Shown here: in pieces, positions 33,349 to 45,655 of the stretch
How the letters are laid out: each line of letters begins with the position of its first letter
How positions within the stretch are numbered: the stretch's first letter is position 1
Assembly: GCA_023614405.1 (NCBI GenBank)
Contig: CM042694.1
Coordinates: 358,188,975-358,252,974, forward strand
Direction of reading: 5' to 3'
Source: Avena insularis
Lineage: Eukaryota; Streptophyta; Magnoliopsida; Poales; Poaceae
Length of the DNA: 64,000 bases
Notes under the pieces: model-generated
Database searches by the model: none
What the model was told of the DNA's origin: nothing
Seen by the model: the letters and a program-made list of their open reading frames with translations, nothing else
Program-made: the position numbers and the translations under genes

Positions 33349-35962
33349 TCTTATATTTACTAATTGGAGGCACCGTAGGAAGCACCACGTTAATCCTAGA
33401 AACTTAACGAAACTATCCGTACGATCTGTGGCATTAGATATCTACAACCGTTGGATGGAGTTCTTGAGAGTCCTTTCAAACTATCCCACACACAGCGTAC
33501 GAGACTCCGCTTCGCTTGAAAGAAAACTCCCTCTACTGCAGCAGCTTTTTTGTCCATTGACCCGTAATCGAGCGATCTCTTCTCGGCTATTCCTCCTTCT
33601 CGACTTCAAGGCTACATCTGTTTTGCATCCATGAAGAAGAGGTTCACAAAATCCAGTCTCTCTGTAATCCCGTCCTCTCCAGTCCTAAATCTCATTATCT
33701 TGCAATTTTTGCAATCGTAGATCATTGATGCATTGGATGGTTGTGTGTCCGTGAAATTTGAAGATCACGTTGTAAACTGCTATGATCCAGTGATGGTGTA
33801 GATTGATCAAGAAAAGCTACAATCCAATCTGGCCTCTCGATGAACCTATTCCCGTGCAAAGTTTCAATCTCCTTTAGTTTTCAAATTATAAGTACGCTGC
33901 AGTCTAGCTTCTCTTTTTAGTCCATTCAAATTTCGTGATGATTGATATAGTGGATGGTCAGCTGTTCTGATGGCAGTTTAAAAGAGATAGGATAAGTGTT
34001 ATCACTAGGAAATTTCAGAGAAATAATTAAGTGTTACGGCAAGGAGGATTCCAGCGGCAGCAAAGCATGGCGAGACGGATGGAAAAATCATCTGGTGTTG
34101 AGAAAGGGCCAGTGACACACAACGGCAAAGGTAATATCCATAGTAACCAGCCACTCAGCACGTCTTCATATATAGTAAGGTATTCCTTATTGATGGTGGC
34201 TTTTGCTAATGTATAGTTGAATAGGAATATCCTTGCTGCTATTGGTAAAACATAAATGGAAATATGAAGTAACGATATTGGTATTTAGATTTCACTAAGG
34301 TCCAAGCTATGTGTTATTTACAGGCTCTGTCGGTATTTGTTTTCTAGGCAGAGGATCCTTCATAATGATTCCTTTAATGCTCTGAGTACTAACTGAATAC
34401 TACAGGAAAAAATCAATTTGAATTATGATATTTGCATGACAAATTTACTAAAAAATATATTTTCTGTATTTTCTCTTTTCACGGGACATACAATATATGC
34501 TTTCTCTTATTTTGCAAGCTCTTCGAATGTTGAGTTCTTGCCATAGGATCCTTGATGATGACTCATGTATCACTGGTTGTGGTAATTGGGAATTCATGGG
34601 CATTAGTAGTTTAAAAAATGAGGTTTGCAGGTCGTATTTACTAAAACTTTAACTTTGCCCATGTTTTTCTCTTTTATTTTTATATATGCAAGAATTTAAT
34701 CCATGGTTACTTATGCCATGCAGAGTTCTGGGTACATTCAACTTTTCATGTGTCTTAGAGCTGAACTATAATGTCTACTACGAGAAGTTTATGAATGGTG
34801 TAATGAAGTCATTCATCGATGTTCTGCTATGTATGTAAAATCTAGCCTTCGGATTCACATAAACCGCACTTAATACCCCCTCTTTTTCATGCACTGAAAT
34901 TTAGGTATGGCATCAACATCTGATTGAACTTTCTAGCTAATAAAAAGTACCTTAGGGACATCTGGCATTGTATTTTCTTTCACCAATGTATTTTCAGAAT
35001 CTAGGATTGTATGTATTATGTGTTGCATAGCCGGTTTAATATTTGCATAGTTTTCCCATTTCTTAGCTGTACCAGCCTAACAGGTCAGCATCATCTACTT
35101 CACATGCACCTTTTCCTCCTCATTTCTTCTCATTAGCCGGACCTATTTAGTTTGACCTGTTGGCCGTTAACTTGCATAGTTTTCCCATTTCTTAGCTATA
35201 CCAGCCTACCAGGTCAGCGTCATCTACTTCACATCCACTTTTTCCTCATCATTTCTTCTCGTTAGCCAGACCTATTTGGTTTGACCTGCTGGCCGTAAAC
35301 TCACGTGCAAAAACTTCCAATCAATTATGAGTGTGACATGATGTTATTCTCCGACTTAATAGTAAATCTGATCTTGGCGTAATTTTAGAATGATCTTTCT
35401 GATACCTCATCCTTAGATGGTAAAAAGATATAAGATGTCCAAAAAACTATTTTCTTAATTAAAAACTAGGTAGTAGATATTGTATTGGAGTATTCTCATA
35501 ATATCATGCTAGATCCTCTGTGGGTCGGTAAGTAACTAATGTTTTTTCTTCTAATCCAATGGATGTACTTATTAAGGATTCTGATAGGGGAACCGAGTCA
35601 TTATAGCTAATGAATGTATTGCCACTACTTAAAATTAAAAATTTAGAAAATTACCTACAAATGAGAAATCACCTTGCAATAAAAAAACTCAAATAAATTA
35701 TTAATGGCTTATATGTCCATTTAAAATAAGAAATATAGATATTCTAATCAAGAATTTGTGAAGAAGTGTATTTGGCAATATGGGTTCACTGCTAGAGGTT
35801 ATAATACGCAAACATATATCTATAGATTTCCTGATATTTGAATTTGTTATTATTGGAAAAAGATTGAAAAATATATATCACAAGAAGTCTCATAAATTTC
35901 TTAACATATCCATGTGTTCCCAAAAATAGCTAGCCCGTGCAGGTGCACGGGTTAATGACTAG
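33349..35962 (+). mobile_element. Probable non-autonomous Helitron
   Basis: The 3' end is strong: CCCGTGCAGGTGCACGGG (about 35933-35951) is a perfect 8-bp stem with a 2-base loop, 7 bases before CTAG (35959-35962), followed by T. The proposed 5' end is TCTTATATTTACTAATTGG at 33349, preceded by A. Insertion between A and T with no target duplication, a 3' hairpin and CTRR are the Helitron rules. No Rep/helicase ORF is present. The interior has a tandem duplication (35044-35300) and may hold gene fragments I cannot name. The 5' end is the less certain one. Confidence 0.55.
35044..35300. repeat. Two-copy 129-bp tandem repeat inside the Helitron
   Basis: TGCATAGTTTTCCCATTTCT begins at 35044 and again at 35173. 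The two units run in parallel through GGTCAGC, TCATCTACTTCACAT and GACCTGTTGGCCGT/GACCTGCTGGCCGT with point differences. Confidence 0.85.
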
Positions 35963-36334
35963 TATATCCAATTGGATAAACACAAACTCAATATTGCTCC
36001 ATATATGATAATAAACTCGGAATTTCATAAAAGGGATCGACTATTCCTGAATGGAATTCTAATGATGCAAACTTTATTTCGAACTAATGCAAAACTAAAA
36101 TAGTAATGTAAAAACTTATAAGATAGATTACAAGGTCTTAAAGATCTCCCCAAACTTGGAATCAAGTCAGGTGGTATCAAATAATCCCTTGCAATTATTT
36201 GATACCGTGATTATTGTAGATCACTGTGGCACCATGGCACACGATATCTTCACCTCACGGGCTAGCCTGAGACGGAGGGATTAATTGACAGCTTCTAATT
36301 CTTTAACACGCAGCTTGTAGAAAAGATTATTCCT

Positions 36335-36631
36335 CTACAACACTTTCACTTGTTCTTTAATGAACTCATTGTTATCTTGAAGGGTTTGTAGCGCCTTGAG
36401 ACTCATAGAAAAACCTACTTCGGTTGTCTGCTTAATATCTTCATCAAGTTTGTCAATATAAAGTTGCAGCAACCGAAGATGCTTGGGAGTCCCTAGCGTC
36501 TCTTTGTCCATCTCTTCAATCTTCCGCTTGAGGGCTTTCAACTCCTTCCGACACCCATGGTCAGTGTCGAGGAACTCCATAGGGATGGTCTTGATCTCCA
36601 TGCCTTGCTCGCTATTGCTCCCGATCTCCAT
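36335..36631 (-). CDS. Element E small coiled-coil ORF
   Basis: A 98-codon minus ORF with strong heptad character throughout (RKELKALKRKIEEMDKETL; LYIDKLDEDIKQ; LKALQTLQDN). It sits between the RNase H fragment and the 3' LTR, matching the small coiled-coil ORF of element D in place, size and type, although the sequences differ. No known domain is visible. It may be a 3'-encoded protein of this lineage or a relic. Confidence 0.45.
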   Translation of the reverse strand: MEIGSNSEQGMEIKTIPMEFLDTDHGCRKELKALKRKIEEMDKETLGTPKHLRLLQLYIDKLDEDIKQTTEVGFSMSLKALQTLQDNNEFIKEQVKVL

Positions 36632-37492
36632 AGGAACTTCTCTCCTTGGCTTCTGTCCCTTGGTTTGCGTGTCTTCGAGTATGAAGAAGAGATAGATTGG
36701 TTCCTAGAGATTATGATTAGAGAGAGAGGCAATGGCAGTATATAAGGGGGGTCAGAGGTCAGTAAAACTCGCAAGAAACACCAAATTCACGCCCAAGAAA
36801 AGAATCTTAATGGAATAGGAAAAGAAATCACGGATTTGGAGGAGTCCTGCCGCGTAATGACCAACTATACAAGCGTGACCCGTATAGCTCCGGCTGTATA
36901 GTTGGTTCCAGGCAGATATTTCCAAATATCTCGAGTCCAGGTCGGTTAAGTTACTGACTTGGAACCAACAATACCGTTTTTTGAATGAGATTATAATCGG
37001 AAAAACAAAAAAGTAAACGAAGATGTCTAAGAGTTTAACGACCAACTATATGGCCGGAATTTCATCTCCGGTCATATAGTTGCGACCGTATAGATACAGA
37101 CACCAAAAATCAAAAGTGCCTAAGACTTCAATGACCAACTATACAGCCGGAATTATTTCCTCCGGTCGTATAGTTGCGCCCGTATAGTTGGTAAAACCCT
37201 CCAAAAACTTCAGAAAAACACAAGGAATTCAAAGGCACAAATTTTAGGAGTAAAATCTGTGAAAATAAATCACTTATTTCAGTAAGAACACTTACCTTGC
37301 ACTTACCGTTGACTTATTCAAGGATGAAAAGGTCCTCCAACAATAAAGACTTCTTCTCTTTTGGATGAATTGACCTTAGTTCATTGAATAATTCTTGGAA
37401 TCAAAAATCAGCAGGACTAAAGTTCCTCTCAATAAGATTGGTGTCTTGCTTGGCAACATGGACACTGCATCTAACATCTTTATTTCTTGCCT
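36632..37492 (-). repeat. Element E interior with repeated ATAGTTGG inverted blocks
   Basis: Three blocks (about 36859-36906, 37040-37093 and 37132-37192) each pair GACCAACTATA with a downstream TATAGTTG, and two of them have GCCGGAAT...TCCGGTC in the middle. They can form stem-loops. A fourth block is in the LTR (32243-32310). The rest of this segment is non-coding. Confidence 0.75.
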
Positions 37493-37797
37493 CTACATGA
37501 TCTGTAACTCAAATTCTTGAAGTAAAAGAATACAATGGATCACTCTTGGCTTATGGTTCTTCTTATCAAGGAGTTCTTTTAAACCATCATGATCCGTATG
37601 AACTCTTACTTTTGCATCAACTATATAAGTACGAAATTTATTGCTAGATAAAAATACAACAAAGAGTTCACTCTCTTCCTTAGGATAATTCTTTTGAGCA
37701 CTATTGAGAGTTCTACTAGCAAGATGTATAATACTAAATCTGCGACCTATGTATTGTCCCAGAGTTACTCCTACAACATCATCACTAGCTTCACAAA
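37493..37797 (-). pseudogene. Element E RNase H fragment
   Basis: The minus frame from about 37797 reads ICEASDDVVGVTLGQ, IIHLASRTLNSAQKNYP, LFVVFLSSNKFRTYI and TDHDGLKELLDKK, ending LLLQEFELQIM. This is the order of the Ty3/Gypsy RNase H domain: catalytic Asp in the EASDD segment (the usual CDAS has become CEAS), Glu in the KEESEL segment, Asp in TDH. The Athila-like wording of the end supports the lineage call. The domain is cut at its N-terminus by the junction with the A2 leader, and integrase is missing. Confidence 0.7.
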
Positions 37798-38979
37798 TCC
37801 GTTGCTCATTTTCGTAAGCAAGAGAGAAAGAAGAGCGCCCAAGGCAAGTGCACAAATTCGTTGCTCATTTTCTTTCTTACAAACGAGCCACGGTCTTGAC
37901 TTGCATTGGGACGACAACGAGCGTAGTCTTTGTTAGGACATTTTGTTTGCTCATTTTCATAGTCGTGTCAATCCCATTAATCTCCATGTGTGTGTATAGT
38001 CGTAGGTTCCCTTCACCCTTTTGAGTTGTTGACCTTTGCCTTTGACTTGAGTTTTATTTGGATTTTACCCACTTTTTACTATCCCTTTTCTTTGGTTGGT
38101 TCTTTGGCATTCCACAATCCTAACCTACCACCAACAAACTTTTGAGAGTTAGTTCTTTAGTGTGAGTTTTCTTTGCAATTCCACTTTGCACGCTTATAGT
38201 TCTCACTTGTCACTACAAGAAATATGTTGACTAATGACCTTTTCTTAACGACCATGGTTTTTTGGTCATAGGTCTATGATAATTTTGAACCAATTGGTTG
38301 TAAGCCATTTGGGAGGGTCTAAATCTAGAAAAAATTTGACCAATTTTGTTAAGAAGGTTATAACTTACTTACACTAATTGGTCATAACATAGACAACATT
38401 GGCGCATGACCTTAATTTTAGGCTATTATGACCAATTTAAATGGTCATGGTTGTTTCATGATTTTTTTTTAAAAAATCGTCCACCTCATCCATTTGATCT
38501 ATGTGTGATGCCCATGTGTCAATTTTCGTTGATGTGTCTACATATGTGTCATGTGTCATACCAATATAGCATTTTTTGCTTAGTTCAACTAAACTCACAC
38601 TCGGGATCAATTCCATGATGCACATGCGTGCATAATTTGAGCACACTATCGCAAACTATGTCGTGATTTTGACTATAAAATTGATCGTTTGGTTTCAAAG
38701 CCATTAAATTACATACTCGATAGCTATTTTTATGAACACTTTTTAAAAATATTTAAAATATTGCAAGTTTGTTATTTTATCTAGATACTTGGCCATATAA
38801 AATGATGCAATGCGAAGATTTTTGATTTTTTATGTACTTATGCCGATTTCAAGACGCAGTGATAGAACCAGCCAATCACAATAGAGAATCGTACGGATCA
38901 TCCCACCATCTCAGCAGTTCACTTGACCTCCATCCAACGCTGAAATTTCACCGTCCAACACACTTTGTAATGACTGAAA

Positions 38980-39680
38980 CGCCCTAGTTCCAACAGTTTA
39001 GCACCGCAGAAGTGCGCAGGGGTATTTTCATAACATCCTCTCCCCAAACCCTACTCCCCTCGCACCCCTCGCACCTCTTCCCAGACCCCACCGCCACAAC
39101 CTCCCTCTCTCTCTCTGCTCCCCACCGCACCTCTGCTCGAACTAGCATCCCACTTACACCTCACCGCAGTCGCCTCCCTCCTTCCGAATCCTAGCCCTGG
39201 CTCTCCCTCCTATCCGCCCGTCAGATGGGTTGCTCGTCGGAGCACGTGTGCATCATAGCCACGATGCGCGGCACTCCGTTGAGCTCGTTTGTCGCCGTGC
39301 TTGCCGATGGAAGCCTCTACACGGGAGATCCGGTGCAATCATACCCGGCCTCATCATCCACGCTCCCGACCCCGCGCCGGCGTCCCTCGCATGCCGCACG
39401 CCACCGGGAGCAACTACATCACATGCCTTGACGCCCTCGCACCTGCTTGAACCGCGACACCGCAACCTCCCCCGTCCGGTCGAGCCACTTCATCCCATGT
39501 CGCCTCTCTCTTGCCCGTGCTCTGCTTCCCCTCTCTCCGCCTGTCGATGATCTGGACACGGATGATCGATGGCTCCAGTTGACGATTCAAAGGCGGTGGC
39601 ATGGTCTGTGTAGATTCATACTACTTTTTGCCCAAAGGAATTACTCATTTTCCTCTTTCTATCGAGGACGTATTCAGACT
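38980..39680 (+). pseudogene. GC-rich gene-like fragment inside the CACTA element
   Basis: Against AT-rich surroundings this stretch is GC-rich and begins like a plant 5' UTR (CCAAACCCTA, CT-rich tracts at 39100-39120). An ORF follows from 39225 (MGCSSEHVCIIATMRGTPLS, 68 codons). It looks like a captured first exon and upstream region. I do not recognise the gene. A second possible exon-like block lies at about 42210-42360. Capture is inferred from composition only. Confidence 0.35.
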
Positions 39681-42600
39681 AGAGTCTAGATTAGTGGTTG
39701 CATAGGTTGTAGCTGTCGATAAATTTCGAAGATGCACAAAAGGTGAAGTTCCAGACTGTTATCCATGATCTAAGCAAGTATTTTCTAGCAATTGTAACTC
39801 AAGTAGCTATAGATAATGTTGTTTCTAGGTGGCTCACAGTGAATTAGAGTAGAATACCGAGAGGACAACATAGTTGTGTACGTGTGTTTTAGTGGTTAAG
39901 TTGAGGTTGTAGTCTCTACCTCTATAGTAAATTTTAAGTATCCATATTTTTTTGTATATTCTAATGAAAATTTATCCTCGTTTAACTTATTTGTAACTAT
40001 GCTTGGTAGGCCGCCACACTATTCGCCATAGCTGGCCCCGTGCTCTTGTCATCGCTGCGTGCAGAGAAAGATGGGGAGGAAGAGAAGAAGCCGGTGGATG
40101 TGGGGAAGATCTGGTAGAGCAGGAGGAGAAATATCCAACGGGAGAGGTCTACTTTCTGCACATATGATTTTCTGTTTTGCAGATCATGTACTGGAGTAGT
40201 AGTTAGATCTGGGTCATCATTCTGCAAGAAGTGTATGCAGTTATGCATGCTGTCGTACCTTAATTAGCATGTCCTGGGATTAGCCTTATCTACTAGTGCC
40301 TTTATTTAAAAGACACTGGCTGATATTAATTGTACCTTGTTCTATTCTACTCCTTACACACCAGCAGCAACAACAACAGCTAACTAGCTACATGGTTTAT
40401 AAATATCTTATGATTCTTGTCAAACTCGAATACCACAGGAGCCTATTGGTTTGGAAATTGGAACTAGTAATCCCAGGGCATCATGGATCAATGCAACCCT
40501 AGTGGAGTAAATAACTGTTGTGTGTACTTGCAAATTATTATGTAACCCATGCCAAAATTGACTTGATGGAATCTACCAGGAATGGCCTGTTTCTATTGCT
40601 GTGACTTGATTCTTGTCACCACCTGCTTGCTTGCTTGGCCTGTTTCAATTGTTGTGACTTGATTCTTGTCACCATCTGCTTGCTTGCTTGGCATGTTTCT
40701 ATTGCTGTGGATGATTGGTGATTAGCGCCACGCCGTTGCTATAGCCATGTCGCACACAAGTTCATTTTATATTCGTTGAATCATCATCATTGCTCAAAGC
40801 TATCATACAAGTTACAGCTTCATATGTACATGTGTGATAGCCAAATAGTGAGGTTGTCTTTTTCTCCTGAATCCTGATGCATGCCTGAAAGCCTGTAGGT
40901 ATAGGTGTCTGTCTCAAGTATTTATCCATCTAATGCATCAAAACACTGGTTGACTAGCTGACTGATGAACAAGATCTCTAGCCCTTCGATCTTGCTACCT
41001 CCTAGGCCGAGTTCCTCATGGTGGCCATCCCCTTCTCCAAGGCCCAAGAGTTGTACTGTGACGCTGATGGAGGTGATACCTTCTTCGATCACACCTTCAA
41101 CCTTCAAGGTACCTACCCGGCTACCCCTATTGAAGCTTGCTAGGATTCGAGTTACACGTGTTGGTTCTGTCCAATAAATATGATGGTTTCTCTGTTAGAT
41201 TCTCTGTTTCATATGGTTCTGTCCAATAAATATGATGATTGATGCTTTCAGCTTTTGGCACAATGTGGAAGCTAATGCTTACTGTTCAGATGATATAGAA
41301 ATTGTCAGATAAATATAATGGATATTGCATTTACGAATATTACAAACTAGTTTGGCTGATCATGTCTTAATCTGCAGGTATGTAGAGATACATTGTGGTG
41401 GCTGAGATTAGCTGTAGGTTCATCCGTTTTGAGTGTGTCCATTGGGACCTGTGATGTGCCCGACAAGGGAATGACCTTCTCTGTGTCGTGCCCTGGTCAA
41501 AAGTGATGTTTACTTTACAAATTAGCATGTCCTGGTCGCTGTGAAGTGGGGATTATTCTTGTAAATTGTAAACTTTGGTCTGTTATCTGTTTTTTGGGGA
41601 CACTATTCAAAAATCAGTTTTCTATTAATCCTTCCATAGTGTTGGCACGTCAGTTAATCTCGCAGTTCATTTCCTTTTATGCGTTTCAAGCAAAAGAAAA
41701 CATTGATCATGCATTGCATGTACTTTCTGTGTTTGCAACTAGGACTCATATGATATAATTTTATAAATGACATGCTCCAGCCAAGCTTCTTAGTAAAAAT
41801 GTTATGCATCTTTTGCCCTGGTAGGATTAGTAGTAAACTGCTCCTAACTGGGTTAATATCCGTTTGCTCTTATATATATACTACTGACTCGTGTGTGATT
41901 TACTTTAGTTATTCCTTTAGTTTGGTAATTATTTCTAGAGAATTATGTGTTTAGCTCCTGAATTCACAACTCAATTCATACCAGCACCATCTTATGTTTA
42001 GCTCCTACCATTCATAACACAAATCATGTGCTGTGAAACTACTTAACTCCTTTAATGATTGAATTTAGTAACTCAACTGAATCATGATGTAAGAACCTTG
42101 TACATTGCTTGTTTGTTTATTCGTGATAATGAAATGTGGTAGTATTTTTATTTGTATAGCTCTTGATAATCACTACTGATATACCTTTTCAATTTACCTA
42201 TCTAGTTGTGTGCAAGGAACAACACGATCAGGTCCTCCGGGCAACACTAGGTCTGGTTCAATAGGTGGCGTAGGAGCGTAGGGCGGACTTCTACATTGAC
42301 AAGTACGTGCGAAGTCCCTATAGTAAGATGTCTGCGACGGAGGTGCCACCAGCCTTAAGGTAATAACATTGTGCCCAGCCGCTCTGAATTTTTCTTGTGT
42401 GAAGATCGCCGAACCTTCTGGGTTTGTTCTATAATTTAGTCTCTATTGAGTGTGGAGGATGATATGGCTGGTTAGCTGGTAGATAAATCGGTTAGTTCAC
42501 TAAGATCCCAGCTGCTAGGATATCCAGATTTCTTGATTATATGGATCTGTGAGTAGCAAATAACAGTTATATGTGGTTTTTGCAGCATTATTTTCATGCC

Positions 42601-43200
42601 CCAACCAAATGAATAATTTTGTTGATTGTAGATTAGCCTTCATGTTCTTCTTAATTCTAAAAGTCGTGTTTCCTCTCTTTTACAGGAACTGCAGGCAGAT
42701 GAAATTTGAAGAAGTCTAAAGGCTGACAAAGCTCCTTACAATTTAGTGGTAGTTATACTTTACTATTGTAGTTAGCATATTGGCATGGAAACAAACCCAG
42801 AATTGTAGTCGCCTGATTAGAGTTGGTTCTTTTTGTGATTCTAATGTACTGCTATTGCCTGTAATATTTTTTGTTATTGGCTCTTTTGAATCAGAAGAAT
42901 GATTATATTATTGTTTATTACATTTTCAGAACATGAGGATAATTTCTAATGATTGGAGCAGTGTGAAATTTAAATTGACAAGTGGTACCTAGTAAATCAG
43001 TGGGACCAACACTAGCTGACAATTTGGACCGTTTTGACTAGTGGGACCGGCTCAAAACAAAAAGGCCAAAATTTCAACTAAAATGGTTAATGCATAGACC
43101 AAGGACCAAAAATGTAAAGTCCGTTTGCCCCATGTAGTAGACCAGAAATGAAAAAGAAAAAATACAGGCCAAATTATTGGGCTTGGCCCATGTAGACGGT
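39681..43200. other. CACTA interior, no transposase seen
   Basis: Mostly AT-rich DNA with short open frames, none longer than about 80 codons with domain character. A local direct repeat of a CTTGCTTGG/TTGTGACTTGATTCTTGTC segment occurs at 40600-40690. Confidence 0.45.
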
Positions 43201-43594
43201 TGAATTGGACTGGGCTGATTTTCATTTAGGACCATTTGGTTTGGTCACAGAGTTGCCACGTAGGATTGGCCACCTAGGATTTAACATGGACTGGCCAGAT
43301 AGCCCATGACCAATTTTTTGGTCATACGTTCCATGACCATCTATTTTGGTCATAACCGTTCATGACAAATTCAAAAAAATGGTCGTTGTCTGTCTATAGT
43401 GACCCTCGCTATGTGACCTACTATTTTTGGTCATAAAAAGGTCATAAATGGATTATTATGACCTTTCTATGACCAATATTTGGGGTCACTAGTTAGCACA
43501 TTTCTTGTAGTGTGTGGTTTCTAGTTCGGTGCAATCCCCAAGGTGAGGTACAAGGCTAACACCACCAAATTTCACTTCCATATACAATCCTTGT

Positions 43595-45655
43595 GTGTTT
43601 TGCATGATCGATAGGCATGGTGAGTCGAGACAACCACCTCCCCAAGAAGAAGATGGGTCGTACATGACGTGCGCAAGTCACTTCATCGTCCGACAAGAGT
43701 TCTGTGAACGTTGCCAAGCTCTCGAGACACAACAAGACGAACAATTTGGCGAGACGCAAGCCGAGTTCACGAACATCGACAACCGCTTCGATGGCCTCAA
43801 AAGTAAAATGCACGCAATGCATCACAACTTTGGCCATCAAAATGAAGCTCTCCAATGCTCCGTCACTGAAACGAATGACAATCTTCGACACCTCATCGAC
43901 GGAATGGCAAGACCACGTTCACGCGCATCAAGATCTTCGCGTCATCATTCTCCTCTTCGCCAAGATCTTAATACAAGTGCCCCAAGACACAATGGCGCCC
44001 CCGTGGTTGAAGATGTAAGGTCTTCGAACTATGTACCTTCTCCACGGCACTCCGCAACGTGAAGCTATGATGGTGATTTCTCCCCAAGGCCCCAGGCAAG
44101 GCGCGAAGGACACCGTCATCACGCAAGGGCAATAGTGAATCAACAAGAGCAACCTCAAGAAGAACCGCGAGTGGAACCAAAAGTCCACCACCATCGCCTG
44201 CGACACATACTTGACACAACAAGTGATGACTCCAACTTGGAGAATCAAGATCGTCATCGACGTGAAGCTCTCTAAGACCCTCCTCATCGTCATCACCATC
44301 ATGAACGTCCGCACCGACACCATGTTCATCACGAGGTGCCTCCCCCACCACATCAAAACATGGAGCATCAAGTGGTATAAGTTGAGCAACGCCCACCATT
44401 TCAAGAGGCTCAAGACCATGATGTTCGTCGTGAGGCCCATGCGCCTAATCCACATCACCAACCGAGTAACGAGCCTCCTCTTTGTCATCAACCGCGTCAT
44501 GAGGCTCCACATCCTCAACACCATCATGAGGCCCAAGCGCCTCAACCCCTTCAACAACCGCGCCAAGAGCAAGAGCAAGCTCCACAACAACAACATCAAG
44601 AGCAAGCTCCTCAACAAGGTCGTGAGAATCAAGTTCCACCTCCTCAACCACAAGCACATCATCAAGGTCACCAACCTCGTCATATTGATCGCAATGATGA
44701 AGAAACCTTCGGCAAGCTCAAGTTCACAATGCCCAAGTATATCGGATCCAATGGCCCCGAAGAATACCTCTCATGGGCACTTAAAGTCGACAAGATCTTC
44801 TACATGCACAATTATAGCAACGAGAAGATGGTCGCCATGGCTTCGCTTGAGTTTGATGATTACGCCAACCTTTGGTGGGAACAAGTTCAAGTTGCTAGTA
44901 ACGCAAGACAAGAGCCACCAATCACAACTTGGCATGACATGAAGGCTCATATGAGGCCCCGCTTTGTCCCGGCGCACTACACGCGCGACCTCTTCAACAA
45001 CCTTTAATCGCTTCGTCAAGGGACAAAGACCATGGAAGAGTACTTCAAGGAAATGGAGCTCAACATGATCCGCACCAACATTTAAGAGCGCAAGGAGCAA
45101 ACTATGGCATGTTTCCTTATTGGCTTGAACCACCCAATCAAGCGCATCGTTGAGTTCCAAACATACACCAACATGGTTGATCTTGTGCACATCGCAACAA
45201 AGGCCAAACATCAAGTGCAAGAGGACATCAAGTACAACAAGCCCAAGATGTATTTCACCTACAAGCAAGCTTCAACCGCTATGCCAACAACCTTCAATGG
45301 AAGCTCCTCAAGTACATCCAAGCCTTCCTTCAAGCCCACACTTCCTCAAGGAAAACTGCCTCCAAGTGGCAAACAAGCAAAGAGTGATACACCTTTCAAC
45401 GGTGAATGCTACAAGTGTGGAGGCAAAGGACACAAGTCGGCCCAGTGTGGAAACAAGAAAGTATTGTTTATCCATGACAATGGCGATGAAGAGTACTTGA
45501 GTGAAGATGAAATTGATGCATGTGTCAAGGAAGCAATGGCAAGGGAACGAGTGGAAGGCAACCAAGAACTCCTCATGTGTGAACATGATGCAAGTCCATC
45601 GCTTGTCGTCACAAGGATCTTGACAACTCAAGCACAAGAGCATGAAGACCAATGA
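43595..45655 (+). pseudogene. A2 gag
   Basis: The likely start is MFCMIDRHGE at 43595, and the first frame runs to 44062. The Pro/Gln/His-rich linker follows in another register, then the capsid region (FGKLKFTMPKYIGSNGPEEY, WALKVDKIFYMHNYS, LASLEFDDYANLWW-like). Stops at 45005 and 45083 break the frame, which resumes at 45104. An intact zinc knuckle CYKCGGKGHKSAQC, with all Cys and His present, lies near 45410-45452, unlike A1. The frame ends at 45653-45655. Gag packages element RNA. Confidence 0.75.

Larger units (their letters stand above)
31130..37797 (-). mobile_element. Element E, truncated Athila-like element
   Basis: It starts TGATGACTAC at 31130 directly after A1 protease sequence. 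On the minus strand it has an RNase H fragment, a non-coding region, a coiled-coil ORF, a polypurine-like CTTGGGGAAGT and a 3' LTR (31130-32562). Its 5' LTR, gag, RT and integrase are absent. The right edge (about 37790-37823) runs straight into A-family leader, so no right-hand copy of the GATGG duplication is seen. A Helitron (33349-35962) lies inside. Confidence 0.65.
38211..43512. mobile_element. Non-autonomous CACTA transposon
   Basis: It starts CACTACAAGAAATATGTTGA and ends with the inverse (TTAGCACATTTCTTGTAGTG). The 29-bp terminal repeats differ at four positions, all transitions. The 3-bp TSD is TGT (38208-38210 and 43513-43515). Many TGGTCAT/ATGACC subterminal motifs occur in both orientations within 200-300 bp of each end, the expected binding pattern of TNPA-type proteins. 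No TNPA or transposase coding is recognisable in 5.3 kb, so it needed help in trans. Its removal restores the A2 leader exactly. Confidence 0.9.

Noticed and set aside
43928..44683. 251-codon minus ORF, Leu/Met/Arg-rich
   Set aside because: Antisense of the A2 gag linker; no domain, and the same antisense frame occurs in A1.
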